A stretch of DNA of 64,000 nt, taken from contig NZ_CAMFKO010000019.1 of NCBI RefSeq assembly GCF_945957265.1, forward strand, positions 1 to 64,000, written 5' to 3'. The position numbers were made by a program, and so were the translations under genes. Of this stretch, positions 26,733 to 35,788 are shown piece after piece. Each line of letters starts with the position of its first letter. The first letter of the stretch is position 1. This DNA comes from an uncultured Dechloromonas sp. GTDB lineage: Bacteria; Pseudomonadota; Gammaproteobacteria; Burkholderiales; Rhodocyclaceae. The notes under the pieces were generated by a model. The model made no database searches. It was not told where the DNA came from and worked only from the letters and a program-made list of their open reading frames with translations.

Positions 26733-27610
26733 GTATTTCTCCGGGCAAGCGCGTCGGCAATGCCATCGGCGACCGACGGAAAGGCGAGGCGCAGGTTCAA
26801 TTCGTTTTTCAGGCGCCGGTTGCCGATACGGCGCGATTCGCGCATGAAGGACATCTGGACCGGCGACAGCGCCCTTTCGGCTTCGCTGCGGCTCAGGCGC
26901 GGCGCCTTGGGCAAGCCGAACGCCTCGGCGACGCGATCGAAATAGGCCGCCATCTTCAGGTCCGTATCGTCGACCGCATTGTAGGCGCGATTGGCCCGCC
27001 CCAGCCTCATCGCGGCGATGCAGGCCGCGGCGAGGTCGTCGGCGTGGATGTGGTTGGTGAAGACATCGTCGCCATCGACCAGGGCCGGCGTTCCCTTCAG
27101 CAGTCGCTCGACCGGCAGGCGATCCGCGGCATAGATGCCCGGCGCCCGCAAAATGGAAACCGGCACGCCGTTGCGCGCCCCCCAGGCGCGCAGGCAACGC
27201 TCGGCATCGACGCGGCGGCCGGCACGGTCGCTTTCCGGCCTCAAGCGGCGGGTTTCGTCGATGACGGCACCGGCGCAATCCCCGTAAACCCCTGTCGTGC
27301 TTACGTAAACCAGGCTGCGTGGTAGACTTTTGCCTTTGCTCAGCGCCGCCAGCAGGTTGCGGGTGCGCGTATCGCGCTTTCCCGTTCCGGGGGGTGGCGC
27401 CAGATGCAGGACGCAGTCGGCCAGACCGGCCAGGCGCGCCAGGCTGGCCCGCTCGTCAAGATCGGCCAGAACCGGGGTGGCACCTGCGTTTCGCCATTCT
27501 GCCGCGCGGCCTGCGTCGCGCAACAGGGCGTACACCCGGGCATGCGGAGCAAGTTGGGACAGGATGCGGCGGGCGACGTCCCCGCTGCCAACGATCAGTA
27601 TTTTTTGCAC
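26720..27610 (-). CDS. NAD-dependent epimerase/dehydratase (SDR) family protein
   Basis: A 296-residue extended SDR. The N-terminal dinucleotide-binding motif is ILIVGSGDVARRI, a degenerate GxxGxxA. VYVSTTGVYGDCAG gives the serine/tyrosine region, though the classical YxxxK is replaced (RRVDAERC), so it may be an atypical or non-catalytic SDR like YeeZ. It overlaps hemJ by 13 bases and diverges from the ferredoxin-reductase gene 33 bases away. Confidence 0.8.
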   Translation of the reverse strand: MQKILIVGSGDVARRILSQLAPHARVYALLRDAGRAAEWRNAGATPVLADLDERASLARLAGLADCVLHLAPPPGTGKRDTRTRNLLAALSKGKSLPRSLVYVSTTGVYGDCAGAVIDETRRLRPESDRAGRRVDAERCLRAWGARNGVPVSILRAPGIYAADRLPVERLLKGTPALVDGDDVFTNHIHADDLAAACIAAMRLGRANRAYNAVDDTDLKMAAYFDRVAEAFGLPKAPRLSRSEAERALSPVQMSFMRESRRIGNRRLKNELNLRLAFPSVADGIADALARRNTCSS

Positions 27611-27643
27611 GTCGGCATTTTAGCCGAGCAACGAGGGGAACCG

Positions 27644-28657
27644 ATGCGCTATCAAGTCACCGTCCAGCCGAGCGGCCGCCAATTTACCGCGGAAGCCGAT
27701 GAAACCCTGCTCGACGCGGCGCTGCGTCAGGGCCTGACCATGCCCTACGGCTGCAAGGATGGCGCCTGCGGCGCCTGCAAGGGGCACGTCCAGTCGGGCA
27801 CCGTCGACCACGGCAAGGCTCAGGCGCACGCCCTGACCGATGAGGAAAAGGCCGCCGGCATGACCCTTTACTGCTGCGCCAAGGCCCAATCCGACCTGAA
27901 CATCGAATGCCGGCAGATCACCTCGGCCAACCAGATTCCGGCCAAGACCCTGCCTTCGCGCATCGAAAAGCTCGAAAAACTGGCCCCGGACGTCATCGAG
28001 CTGCACCTCCGCCTGCCGGCCAGCGAGCGCCTGCAATTCCTCGCCGGCCAGTACATCGACATCCTGCTCAAGGACGGCAGGAGGCGCAGCTTCTCGCTGG
28101 CCAACGCCCCCCACGACGATGCCCTGCTCCAGCTGCACATCCGCCACGTGCCGGGCGGCGTGTTCACCGACCAGGTCTTCTCGACCATGAAGGTGCGCGA
28201 CATCCTGCGCTTCAACGGCCCGCACGGCAGCTTCTACCTGCGCGAGGATTCGCCCAGACCGATGATCCTGGTCGCCGGCGGCACCGGCTTCGCGCCGATC
28301 AAGGCCATCGTCGAGCACGCCATCGCCGAGAATTGCCAGCGCCCGATGCTCATCTACTGGGGCGCCCGGGCCAGGGCGGACCTGTACCAGAACGCGCTGC
28401 CGGAACAATGGGCGGCCGAGCACACCAACATCCGCTACGTGCCGGTCCTCTCCGAACCCGCCGGCAGCGACGCCTGGAGCGGACGCAGCGGCCTGGTCCA
28501 CCAGGCTGTATTGGCCGACTTCCCCGATCTTTCGGATTACCAGGTCTACGCCTGCGGCGCCCCCGTCATGATCGAGGCCGCCAAGCGGGACTTCATGGCG
28601 CAAGGCCTGCCGGAAGAGGAGTTCTTCGCCGACGCCTTCAGCTTTTCGAGCAACTGA
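27644..28657 (+). CDS. 2Fe-2S ferredoxin-NAD(P)H oxidoreductase (CDP-6-deoxy-glucoseen reductase-like)
   Basis: An electron-transfer flavoprotein of 337 residues in three parts: a plant-type ferredoxin domain (CKDGACGACKG and a later CC) at 1-90, an FAD-binding domain with RRSFSLANAP at 95-190, and an NAD(P)H-binding domain with VAGGTGFAPIKAI at 195-337. Database labels often call it CDP-6-deoxy-delta-3,4-glucoseen reductase, but no deoxysugar genes are near. A stand-alone NAD(P)H reductase of an oxygenase or radical enzyme is as likely. Start behind GAGGGG. Confidence 0.88.
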   Translation: MRYQVTVQPSGRQFTAEADETLLDAALRQGLTMPYGCKDGACGACKGHVQSGTVDHGKAQAHALTDEEKAAGMTLYCCAKAQSDLNIECRQITSANQIPAKTLPSRIEKLEKLAPDVIELHLRLPASERLQFLAGQYIDILLKDGRRRSFSLANAPHDDALLQLHIRHVPGGVFTDQVFSTMKVRDILRFNGPHGSFYLREDSPRPMILVAGGTGFAPIKAIVEHAIAENCQRPMLIYWGARARADLYQNALPEQWAAEHTNIRYVPVLSEPAGSDAWSGRSGLVHQAVLADFPDLSDYQVYACGAPVMIEAAKRDFMAQGLPEEEFFADAFSFSSN

Positions 28658-28684
28658 CCCGCACCGCCCTGGCGACGACGAACA

Positions 28685-29341
28685 TCACCGCTGCCAGGCG
28701 CAGCCGTGCAGGGTTTCGCCATCGAGCGTCACGCTCGCGGCCCAGCCGAATACCGAATTGGCCTGCCGATCGTGGCACAGCTTCTGCTCGAAACGCAGGG
28801 TCAGGGCATGCCCGCCATCGGCAACCCGGTAGTTGGCCACGCCGTTTTCCGGAAGCGCGGACGCATAGGGCAGAACGACCTCCGGCCGCCCCTGGCGCTT
28901 GAACTGCACCCGCTCGCCGCCGGCCGCGAGTATCCAGCCCGGCTCGTTGCCGGAAGCGCGCCACGCCTCGTCCGACGCGCCGGGCACCTGGCAACGTCCG
29001 TCGGTCTGGGCAAAATTGACTTGCGAGGCCTTCAGGCGATCGTGCTCGACGAAGCCCAGCAGTTCGACATACAGCTTCTTGCCGGCCGCCAGGCCGATCA
29101 GGTCGAGCGCCTTGCCGACCTGGCCATCCGCCGAAACATCCTCGAAGAACACGAAGCTGCGGTCGCGACACGGAGCGAACATCAGCTTGTCGCCGTACCT
29201 GAGGACCTGGCCGTAGGCCAGCCGTGGCTTGGTGTCGACCGGCTTGCTGGCCGGCAGGTCGGCGATATTCACCTCGTCGGCCAGGGCGGGCAGGCTCAAC
29301 AGGGCCAGGGAGAGAATACAGGCGACATTGCGTGGTTTCAT
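28685..29341 (-). CDS. Periplasmic protein, COG3650-like C-terminal domain
   Basis: A 218-residue exported protein with a signal peptide ending PALA. The C-terminal half contains GNEPGW, a repeated beta-strand pattern and two cysteines (KLCHDR and LHGCAW), resembling small periplasmic META/HslJ-related domains. Function unknown. I chose the ATG at 29341, which begins the signal peptide, over a TTG nine codons earlier. It lies convergent to the reductase gene and downstream of livF. Confidence 0.65.
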   Translation of the reverse strand: MKPRNVACILSLALLSLPALADEVNIADLPASKPVDTKPRLAYGQVLRYGDKLMFAPCRDRSFVFFEDVSADGQVGKALDLIGLAAGKKLYVELLGFVEHDRLKASQVNFAQTDGRCQVPGASDEAWRASGNEPGWILAAGGERVQFKRQGRPEVVLPYASALPENGVANYRVADGGHALTLRFEQKLCHDRQANSVFGWAASVTLDGETLHGCAWQR

Positions 29342-29425
29342 GACTGCTCGTGGGCGGGGAGTCGACAAGGCGACATTGTTGCCGATGCCCGCACGGAAAA
29401 TTTTGATGCAGTTGAAAAACGTGGC

Positions 29426-30122
<697 letters not shown>

Positions 30123-30130
<8 letters not shown>

Positions 30131-30896
30131 CTAGGTAAGCCTCGATAACGCGTTGATCTTTCTGCACGACAGCCGGCACATCCTCGATGACCAGCGCGCC
30201 GTAATCCAGTACCGCGACGCGGTCGCACAGCCCCATGACCAGCTTGACGTCGTGCTCGATGAGCAGGATGGTCGTGCCGTCATGGCGGATGCCCTCGATC
30301 AGGTCGCGCAACTCCTCCGTCTCGGTCGCATTCATGCCGGCGGCCGGCTCGTCCAGGCAGAGCAGCTTGGGCTCGGTGGCCAGGGCGCGGGCGATTTCCA
30401 GTCGGCGCTGGTCGCCGTAGGAGAGGTTCTTGGCCAGGTCGTCGGCCCGTTCCTCGATGCGCACGTAGTGCAGCAGTTCGATGGCGCGCTGGCGGATGGC
30501 CGCCTCTTCGGCACGGGTCGCCGGGGTATTGAGCATAGCGCCGACGATGCCGGCCCGGGTACGCACGTGGCGGCCGACCATCACGTTTTCCAGCGCCGTC
30601 ATGTTGCCGAACAGGCGGATGTTCTGGAAGGTACGGGCGATGCCCCGCGCCGCGGCATGCTGCGGCGCGTCGGCGACCAGCGGTGCGCCGTCGAAGGTGA
30701 AGCCGCCGCCATCCGGCACGTACAGCCCGGTCATGCAGTTGAAGAAGGTGGTCTTGCCGGCGCCGTTGGGGCCGATCAAGCCGTAGATTTCGCCGCGACG
30801 GATGGTCAGCGACACATCGCGCAGCGCCTTGACGCCGCCGAAATGCTTGGCGACGGCTTTCGCTTCGAGCAGCGGGGTTGGCAAATTCGTGCTCAT
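30123..30896 (-). CDS. livG: Branched-chain amino-acid ABC transporter ATPase LivG
   Basis: A 257-residue ATPase with Walker A GPNGAGKTT, signature LSYGDQRRLEIARAL, Walker B LLCLDEPAAGMN and the LivG-type C-terminus (VIEAYLGA). I start at MSTNLP, which overlaps the livM stop by 4 bases; the longer frame would run deep into livM. Confidence 0.95.
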
Positions 30897-31966
30897 GCCT
30901 TGACCTCCGCCTGCTTCTCGCCCAGTTCCCGCTTGCGCTCCGGCGACGGCCACAGGCCGGCCGGCTTGAAGCGCATCACGAGCACCAGCGCCAGGCCGAA
31001 AACGAGCATGCGCAGGCTCTCGGGATCGACCATCATCTTGCCGAAGAGTGCCATCTGGATCGGCCCGACCCCGTAGCGCAAGGCTTCCGGCAGGATGCTG
31101 AGGAGCACGGCGCCGAGGATGACGCCGGGAATGTGACCCATGCCGCCGAGGACGACCATGGCCAGGATCATGATCGACTCCATCAGCGAGAAGCTTTCCG
31201 GCGACACGAAGCCCTGCATGGCGGCGAACACGCCGCCGGCGATGCCGCCGAAGCTGGCGCCCATGGCGAAGGCCAGCAGCTTGACGTTGCGGGTGTTGAT
31301 GCCGACTGCCTTGGCGGCGATTTCATCCTCGCGGATGGCTTGCCAGGCACGGCCGATACGCGAGTTCTGCAGGCGCAGGTTGATGATGACGACCAGGATG
31401 GCCAACGCGACCAGCAGGTAGTAATACTTCATCGGCCCGCTCAGGGTCAGGCCGAAAATCTGCGTATTGCCCGAGAACCTGAAATCGCCGAAGGCCACCG
31501 GATCGATCAGGGTGATGCCCTGCGGCCCGTTGGTGATATTCACCGGCGCGTTCAGGTTGTTCATGAAAATGCGGACGATTTCACCGAAGCCGAGCGTCAC
31601 GATGGCCAGGTAGTCGCCGCGCAGCTTGAGCGTCGGCGAACCGAGCAGCACCCCGGCGATGCAGGCCAGCGCGGCACCGATGGGGAGGATGACCCAGATC
31701 GGCAGATGCAGGCCGAAGTGCGGGCTGGCCAGCAAGGCCCAGGTGTAGGCGCCGACCGCATAGAAGGCGATGTAGCCGAGGTCGAGCAGGCCGGCGTAGC
31801 CGACCACGATGTTCAGGCCGAGAGCCAGGAAGACGTAGAGGATGGCGAAGTCGAGGATGCGCACCCAGGCCTGGCCGCCCATCGCCGCCACGAAGGGCAG
31901 GCCGAGCAGGGCGATGGTGATCAGCGTGACGCCGAAAAAGGAACGGGGATTCAGCCACTTGCTCAT
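30893..31966 (-). CDS. livM: Branched-chain amino-acid ABC transporter permease LivM
   Basis: A 357-residue inner-membrane permease with nine or so hydrophobic segments. The LivM motifs LNIVVGYAGLLDLGYIAFYA and GRAWQAIREDEIAAKAVGIN are clear. It overlaps both neighbours by 4 bases (ATGA). The cytoplasmic tail is rich in charged residues (RKRELGEKQAEVKA). Confidence 0.95.
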   Translation of the reverse strand: MSKWLNPRSFFGVTLITIALLGLPFVAAMGGQAWVRILDFAILYVFLALGLNIVVGYAGLLDLGYIAFYAVGAYTWALLASPHFGLHLPIWVILPIGAALACIAGVLLGSPTLKLRGDYLAIVTLGFGEIVRIFMNNLNAPVNITNGPQGITLIDPVAFGDFRFSGNTQIFGLTLSGPMKYYYLLVALAILVVIINLRLQNSRIGRAWQAIREDEIAAKAVGINTRNVKLLAFAMGASFGGIAGGVFAAMQGFVSPESFSLMESIMILAMVVLGGMGHIPGVILGAVLLSILPEALRYGVGPIQMALFGKMMVDPESLRMLVFGLALVLVMRFKPAGLWPSPERKRELGEKQAEVKA

Positions 31967-32886
31967 GCTCTATCCCCTGTCTTTTCGCCGAACAAGCCCG
32001 ATGGCTTGAACATCAGCACGACGATCAGCACAACGAAGGCAAAGATGTCCTGATAGTGGCTGCCCAGGAAGCCGCCGGTCAGGTCGCCGATATAGCCTGC
32101 CCCCAGCGCCTCGATGATGCCGAGCAGCACGCCGCCGAGCATGGCGCCGGCGAGGTTGCCGATGCCGCCGAGCACGGCCGCCGTGAAGGCCTTGAGGCCG
32201 AGCATGAAACCCATCTGGTAGTGCGCGATTTCGTAATAGGTGCCGACCATGACGCCGGCCAGCGCGCCCAGCGCCGAGCCGATGACGAAGGCGGCGGCGA
32301 TGACGCGGTTGATATTGACGCCCATCAGGCTGGCCACCGCCGGGTTCTGCGCCGTGGCGCGCATCGCCATGCCCAGCTTGGTGCGGTAGATCAGCGCCAG
32401 CAGGCCGGCCATGGTGGCTCCGGAAACGACCACGATGAAGACCTGGATCGCCGTGAAATGCGCCCCGGCCAGTTCAAAATTGATCTTCGGCAGCAGGGGC
32501 GGAAAAGTCAGGTAATTGCGCCCCCAGATCATCATGGCCAGGTTTTGCAGCACGATGGACATGCCGATGGCCGTGATCAGCGGCGTCAGACGCGGCGCGT
32601 TGCGCAGCGGGCGATAGGCAATGCGCTCGAGGCCCCAGCCCAGCGCCATGCAAATCAGCATCGATGCGCCAAGGCCGGCCATGCCGGCCAGCGCGACCGG
32701 CATGCCGGCATTGATCAGGGAGCCGGCCACCGTGATGGTGACCAGGGTGCCGATCATCACCACTTCGCCATGCGCGAAATTGATCAGCCCCATGATTCCG
32801 TAGACCATCGTATAGCCCAGTGCGACCAGGGCGTAGATGCTGCCCTGGACCAGGCCATTGACTATCTGCTGGAGAAAGATATCCAT
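31963..32886 (-). CDS. livH: Branched-chain amino-acid ABC transporter permease LivH
   Basis: A 307-residue permease. The N-terminal FLQQIVNGLVQGSIYALVAL and the EAA-like loop TAQNPAVASLMGVNINRVIA match LivH. It starts 76 bases past the binding-protein stop, with the hairpin at 32914-32941 in between, and overlaps livM by 4 bases. Confidence 0.95.
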   Translation of the reverse strand: MDIFLQQIVNGLVQGSIYALVALGYTMVYGIMGLINFAHGEVVMIGTLVTITVAGSLINAGMPVALAGMAGLGASMLICMALGWGLERIAYRPLRNAPRLTPLITAIGMSIVLQNLAMMIWGRNYLTFPPLLPKINFELAGAHFTAIQVFIVVVSGATMAGLLALIYRTKLGMAMRATAQNPAVASLMGVNINRVIAAAFVIGSALGALAGVMVGTYYEIAHYQMGFMLGLKAFTAAVLGGIGNLAGAMLGGVLLGIIEALGAGYIGDLTGGFLGSHYQDIFAFVVLIVVLMFKPSGLFGEKTGDRA

Positions 32887-32913
32887 TTAGTCTATTTCTG
32901 TGTATGCATAATT

Positions 32914-32941
32914 GGAAACGGCACCTTGCGGTGCCGTTTCC
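32914..32941. repeat. Perfect 12-bp stem-loop between binding protein and livH
   Basis: GGAAACGGCACC/GGTGCCGTTTCC with a 4-nt loop. There is no real T run after it on the minus strand, so it is more likely a partial terminator or an mRNA-protecting hairpin that keeps binding-protein expression above that of the permeases. Confidence 0.8.
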
Positions 32942-32962
32942 TTATTGCGGGACAACAGTCTA

Positions 32963-34369
32963 CTACTTTTTCTCCACCGCGGCCTTGGTTGCGTCGGCTG
33001 CGTTCTTGACCGCCTCGGCGCCTGCCTTCACGGCATCCTTGCCGGCTTCCGTCGCCTGCTTGGCCACGTCCTTGGCCTCGGCAGCGACTTCCTTGCCGAC
33101 TGCCGCCGCCGCGCCGGCCACCGCCTTGGCGGCATCCTTCACCTCGGCAACCGCCTCCTTGACCTCGGCCTTGGCCGCGTCGACCGGCGTACCGCCCAGC
33201 GTCTCGACGTATTCCAGCTTGCCGCCCTTGTACTGGTAGATCGAAATGGCGCCGCCCTTCAGGTCGCCCTGGGCATCGAACTCGATCAGCGCAGTGACGC
33301 CGTCGTACTTGGTCTGGCCGATGACTGGCAGGAACTTGGCCGAATCCACCGAGTCGGCGCGCTTCATGGCGTCGGCCATGACCATCACGGCATCGTAAAC
33401 ATACGGCGAATAGAGCTGGATCTCGGCATTGAACTTCTTGGTGAAGCGCTCCTTGAACTCCGGCCCCTTGGCCAGCTTCTCCAGCGGCATGCCCGGCAGC
33501 GAGCAGTAGTTGCCTTCGGCGGCCTCGCCGCCCAGCTTCATGAACTCCGGCGTACACACGCCGTCGCCGCCGAGGAATTTGGCCTTGATGCCCAGTTCCT
33601 TCATCTGCTTGGCCATCGGGCCGCCCTGGGCATCCATGCCGCCGTAGAAGACCAGCTCGGCCTTGGTGGACTTGATCTTGGTCAGGATGGCCTTGAAATC
33701 GGTGGCCTTGTCGTTGGTGTATTCGGTGGCGACGACCTTCAGGCCGGCCGCTGCGGCGGCCTTCTTGAACTCGTCGGCCAGGCCCTGGCCGTAGGCGGTG
33801 CGGTCGTCGACGACGGCGACGGTCTTGACGCCCTGCTTGGCGGCGAATTCGCCGAGCACCTTGCCCTGCTGGACATCGTTGGCCATCACGCGGAAGGCCG
33901 TCTTGAAGCCTTGCTGGGTGTATTTCGGATTGGTGGCAGAACCGGAGATTTGCGGAATGCCGGCGTCGGCGTACAGCTTGGAGGCCGGGATGGTGGTGCC
34001 GGAGTTCAGGTGGCCGATGACGCCATTGACCTTGGCATCGACCAGCTTCTGGGCGACGATCGCGCCCTGCTTCGGATCGGCCGCATCGTCCTCGGCCTGC
34101 AACTGGAACTTGACCTTGGCGCCGCCGATCTCGATTCCCTTGGCATTCAGTTCCTCGATCGCCAGCACGGCGCCGTTTTCATTGTCCTTGCCCAGGTGAG
34201 CCTGCGGGCCGGTCATCGGCGCGACATGCCCGAGCTTGACAACGACTTCTGGCTTGGCCGCGGGTGCAGCCGGCGCGGCGGCCGGTTTCGGCTCTTCTTT
34301 CTGGCCGCAGGCGGAAAAGGCAAATGCGGCCACGATGGAGAGGGCAACTACGGAAAGCTTCGCGTGCAT
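32963..34369 (-). CDS. livK: Branched-chain amino-acid binding lipoprotein with Ala/Lys-rich tail
   Basis: The periplasmic binding protein of the first Liv system, 468 residues. A lipoprotein signal (lipobox FSAC) precedes a Pro/Ala linker and a type I periplasmic binding domain (VKLGHVAPMTGPQAHLGKDN). After about residue 394 a 74-residue tail of Ala, Lys, Glu and Val follows, with repeats such as AKAEVKEAVAEVKDAAK. It is predicted as a long amphipathic helix and absent from ordinary LivK. The start MHAKLS has AGGAG at good spacing. Confidence 0.93.
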   Translation of the reverse strand: MHAKLSVVALSIVAAFAFSACGQKEEPKPAAAPAAPAAKPEVVVKLGHVAPMTGPQAHLGKDNENGAVLAIEELNAKGIEIGGAKVKFQLQAEDDAADPKQGAIVAQKLVDAKVNGVIGHLNSGTTIPASKLYADAGIPQISGSATNPKYTQQGFKTAFRVMANDVQQGKVLGEFAAKQGVKTVAVVDDRTAYGQGLADEFKKAAAAAGLKVVATEYTNDKATDFKAILTKIKSTKAELVFYGGMDAQGGPMAKQMKELGIKAKFLGGDGVCTPEFMKLGGEAAEGNYCSLPGMPLEKLAKGPEFKERFTKKFNAEIQLYSPYVYDAVMVMADAMKRADSVDSAKFLPVIGQTKYDGVTALIEFDAQGDLKGGAISIYQYKGGKLEYVETLGGTPVDAAKAEVKEAVAEVKDAAKAVAGAAAAVGKEVAAEAKDVAKQATEAGKDAVKAGAEAVKNAADATKAAVEKK

Positions 34370-34411
34370 CGGTTTATCTCCTGACTTTTCGGGATTGAGG
34401 ACGGTCCGGCG

Positions 34412-34440
34412 ATTCTCCGGAGCCACCTGATCCGTGTCAA
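34412..34440 (-). promoter_or_regulatory. Promoter of the first Liv operon
   Basis: On the minus strand TTGACA (34435-34440), a 17-base spacer and GAGAAT (34412-34417). The consensus -35 is perfect and the -10 matches four of six. The leader to the binding-protein ATG would be about 36 nt. Confidence 0.7.
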
Positions 34441-34448
34441 TCATTAGG

Positions 34449-34457
34449 TGATATGAT
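34449..34457 (+). promoter_or_regulatory. Candidate extended -10 promoter for the FeeM-PilZ gene
   Basis: TGATATGAT is an extended -10 (TGn followed by TATGAT), 32 bases before the ATG at 34490. No good -35 is present. It lies next to the divergent Liv promoter's -35, so the two would compete or be co-regulated. Confidence 0.4.
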
Positions 34458-34489
34458 CGACGAATGTAGCCACCCCATGAGAGTGCTAG

Positions 34490-35788
34490 ATGCCGGCAAT
34501 TGCCCGATTACGCTTCCTGGTTGCCAAAACTGCCCGCAAGCTGTTCTCGATGCTGCCGCAGAAGAGCCGGCATAACGTTTATCGTTCGTTCGTCGACTGC
34601 CGCGAACCCAACAAGCGCCTGGTGCTCAAGATCGCCGAGACCCAGGAGGAACTGGAAGCCTGCTTCAAGCTGCTGCACGACGCCTACGTCAGCAGCGGCT
34701 TCATGACACCCGACCCGTCCGGCATGCGGGTGACGATCTACCACGCCCTGCCCACCACCACCACGCTGTGCGCCAAGTTCGACGACCAGGTGGTCGGCAC
34801 GCTGTCGCTGATCCGCGAGAGCGCCATCGGTTTCCCCCTGCAACGCATTTTCGACCTGACCGACGTCCGCGAAAAGGAAGGCCAGATTGCCGAGGTTTCC
34901 GCGCTCGCCGTACATCCGCGCTTCCGGCGCACCGGCGGCACGATCCTCTTCCCGCTGATGAAGTTCATGTACGAATACTGCACGACCTTCTTCGACACGC
35001 GCCACCTGGTCATCGCCGTCAATCCCCGGCACATCGAGATGTACGAGTCGCTGCTCTTCTTCAAGCGGCTGACGGCCAACACCGTGGAGAACTACGATTT
35101 CGTGAATGGCGCACCCGCCGTCGGCGCCACCCTCGACCTGAAGCATGCCCCGGAAGTCATGCGCAAGGCTTATTCCAGCAAACCGCCCAACCGCAACCTC
35201 CACCGCTACTTCGTCGAGACCAAGCTGCCGAACATCCAGATTCCGCACCGCCGCTTCTTCACGACCAACGATCCGGTCATGACCCCGAGGCTGATCGACT
35301 ACTTCTTCAACAAGCGGACCACCGTGTTCGCCGACCTCAGCGACCGCAAGAAAACCCTGCTCCACCTGATCTACGACCTGCCGGAATACAAGAAGGTGCT
35401 GCCGGCCCAGCCGGGCGGCGGCGCCGCCCGCCAGGTTCGGCAACACCAGCGCTTCTCGGTCAAGTGCCCGGCCAAGCTGGCCAACAGCAATCCGCTGGCC
35501 GTTTCCGCGATACCGGTCGAGGTCAATGAAGTGTCGCGCTACGGTTTCCGCGCCCGGGTCGCCCAGCAGATCCCGGCCGACGTGTGGCTCAATGCGACGG
35601 TACAGCTGGGGCTCAACGAGGTGTCGCGCCTCACCGTGCAGGTGGTCCAGGAAACCGAAATGAACGACCAGCATTACTGCGGCTTCCGCATCGGCGAGCC
35701 CGACCTGGTCTGGAGAAAATTCGTCACGGCGCTCTATGAAGGGCATACTCACCAGGATCTCGACCAAGCAACCCGATTCCTGACGTGA
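34490..35788 (+). CDS. FeeM-like N-acyl amino acid synthase fused to a PilZ domain
   Basis: A 432-residue two-domain protein. Residues about 45-235 are a GNAT-fold acyltransferase of the N-acyl amino acid synthase (FeeM) type, with IAEVSALAVHPRFRRTGG as the acyl-donor loop region. Residues about 312-425 form a PilZ domain: R317xxxR321 and N346-x-S349-x-x-G352 are the c-di-GMP contact motifs, all intact. An enzyme whose output is set by c-di-GMP is the inference. The stop overlaps the next gene's GTG by 4 bases. Substrates are unknown. Confidence 0.82.
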   Translation: MPAIARLRFLVAKTARKLFSMLPQKSRHNVYRSFVDCREPNKRLVLKIAETQEELEACFKLLHDAYVSSGFMTPDPSGMRVTIYHALPTTTTLCAKFDDQVVGTLSLIRESAIGFPLQRIFDLTDVREKEGQIAEVSALAVHPRFRRTGGTILFPLMKFMYEYCTTFFDTRHLVIAVNPRHIEMYESLLFFKRLTANTVENYDFVNGAPAVGATLDLKHAPEVMRKAYSSKPPNRNLHRYFVETKLPNIQIPHRRFFTTNDPVMTPRLIDYFFNKRTTVFADLSDRKKTLLHLIYDLPEYKKVLPAQPGGGAARQVRQHQRFSVKCPAKLANSNPLAVSAIPVEVNEVSRYGFRARVAQQIPADVWLNATVQLGLNEVSRLTVQVVQETEMNDQHYCGFRIGEPDLVWRKFVTALYEGHTHQDLDQATRFLT

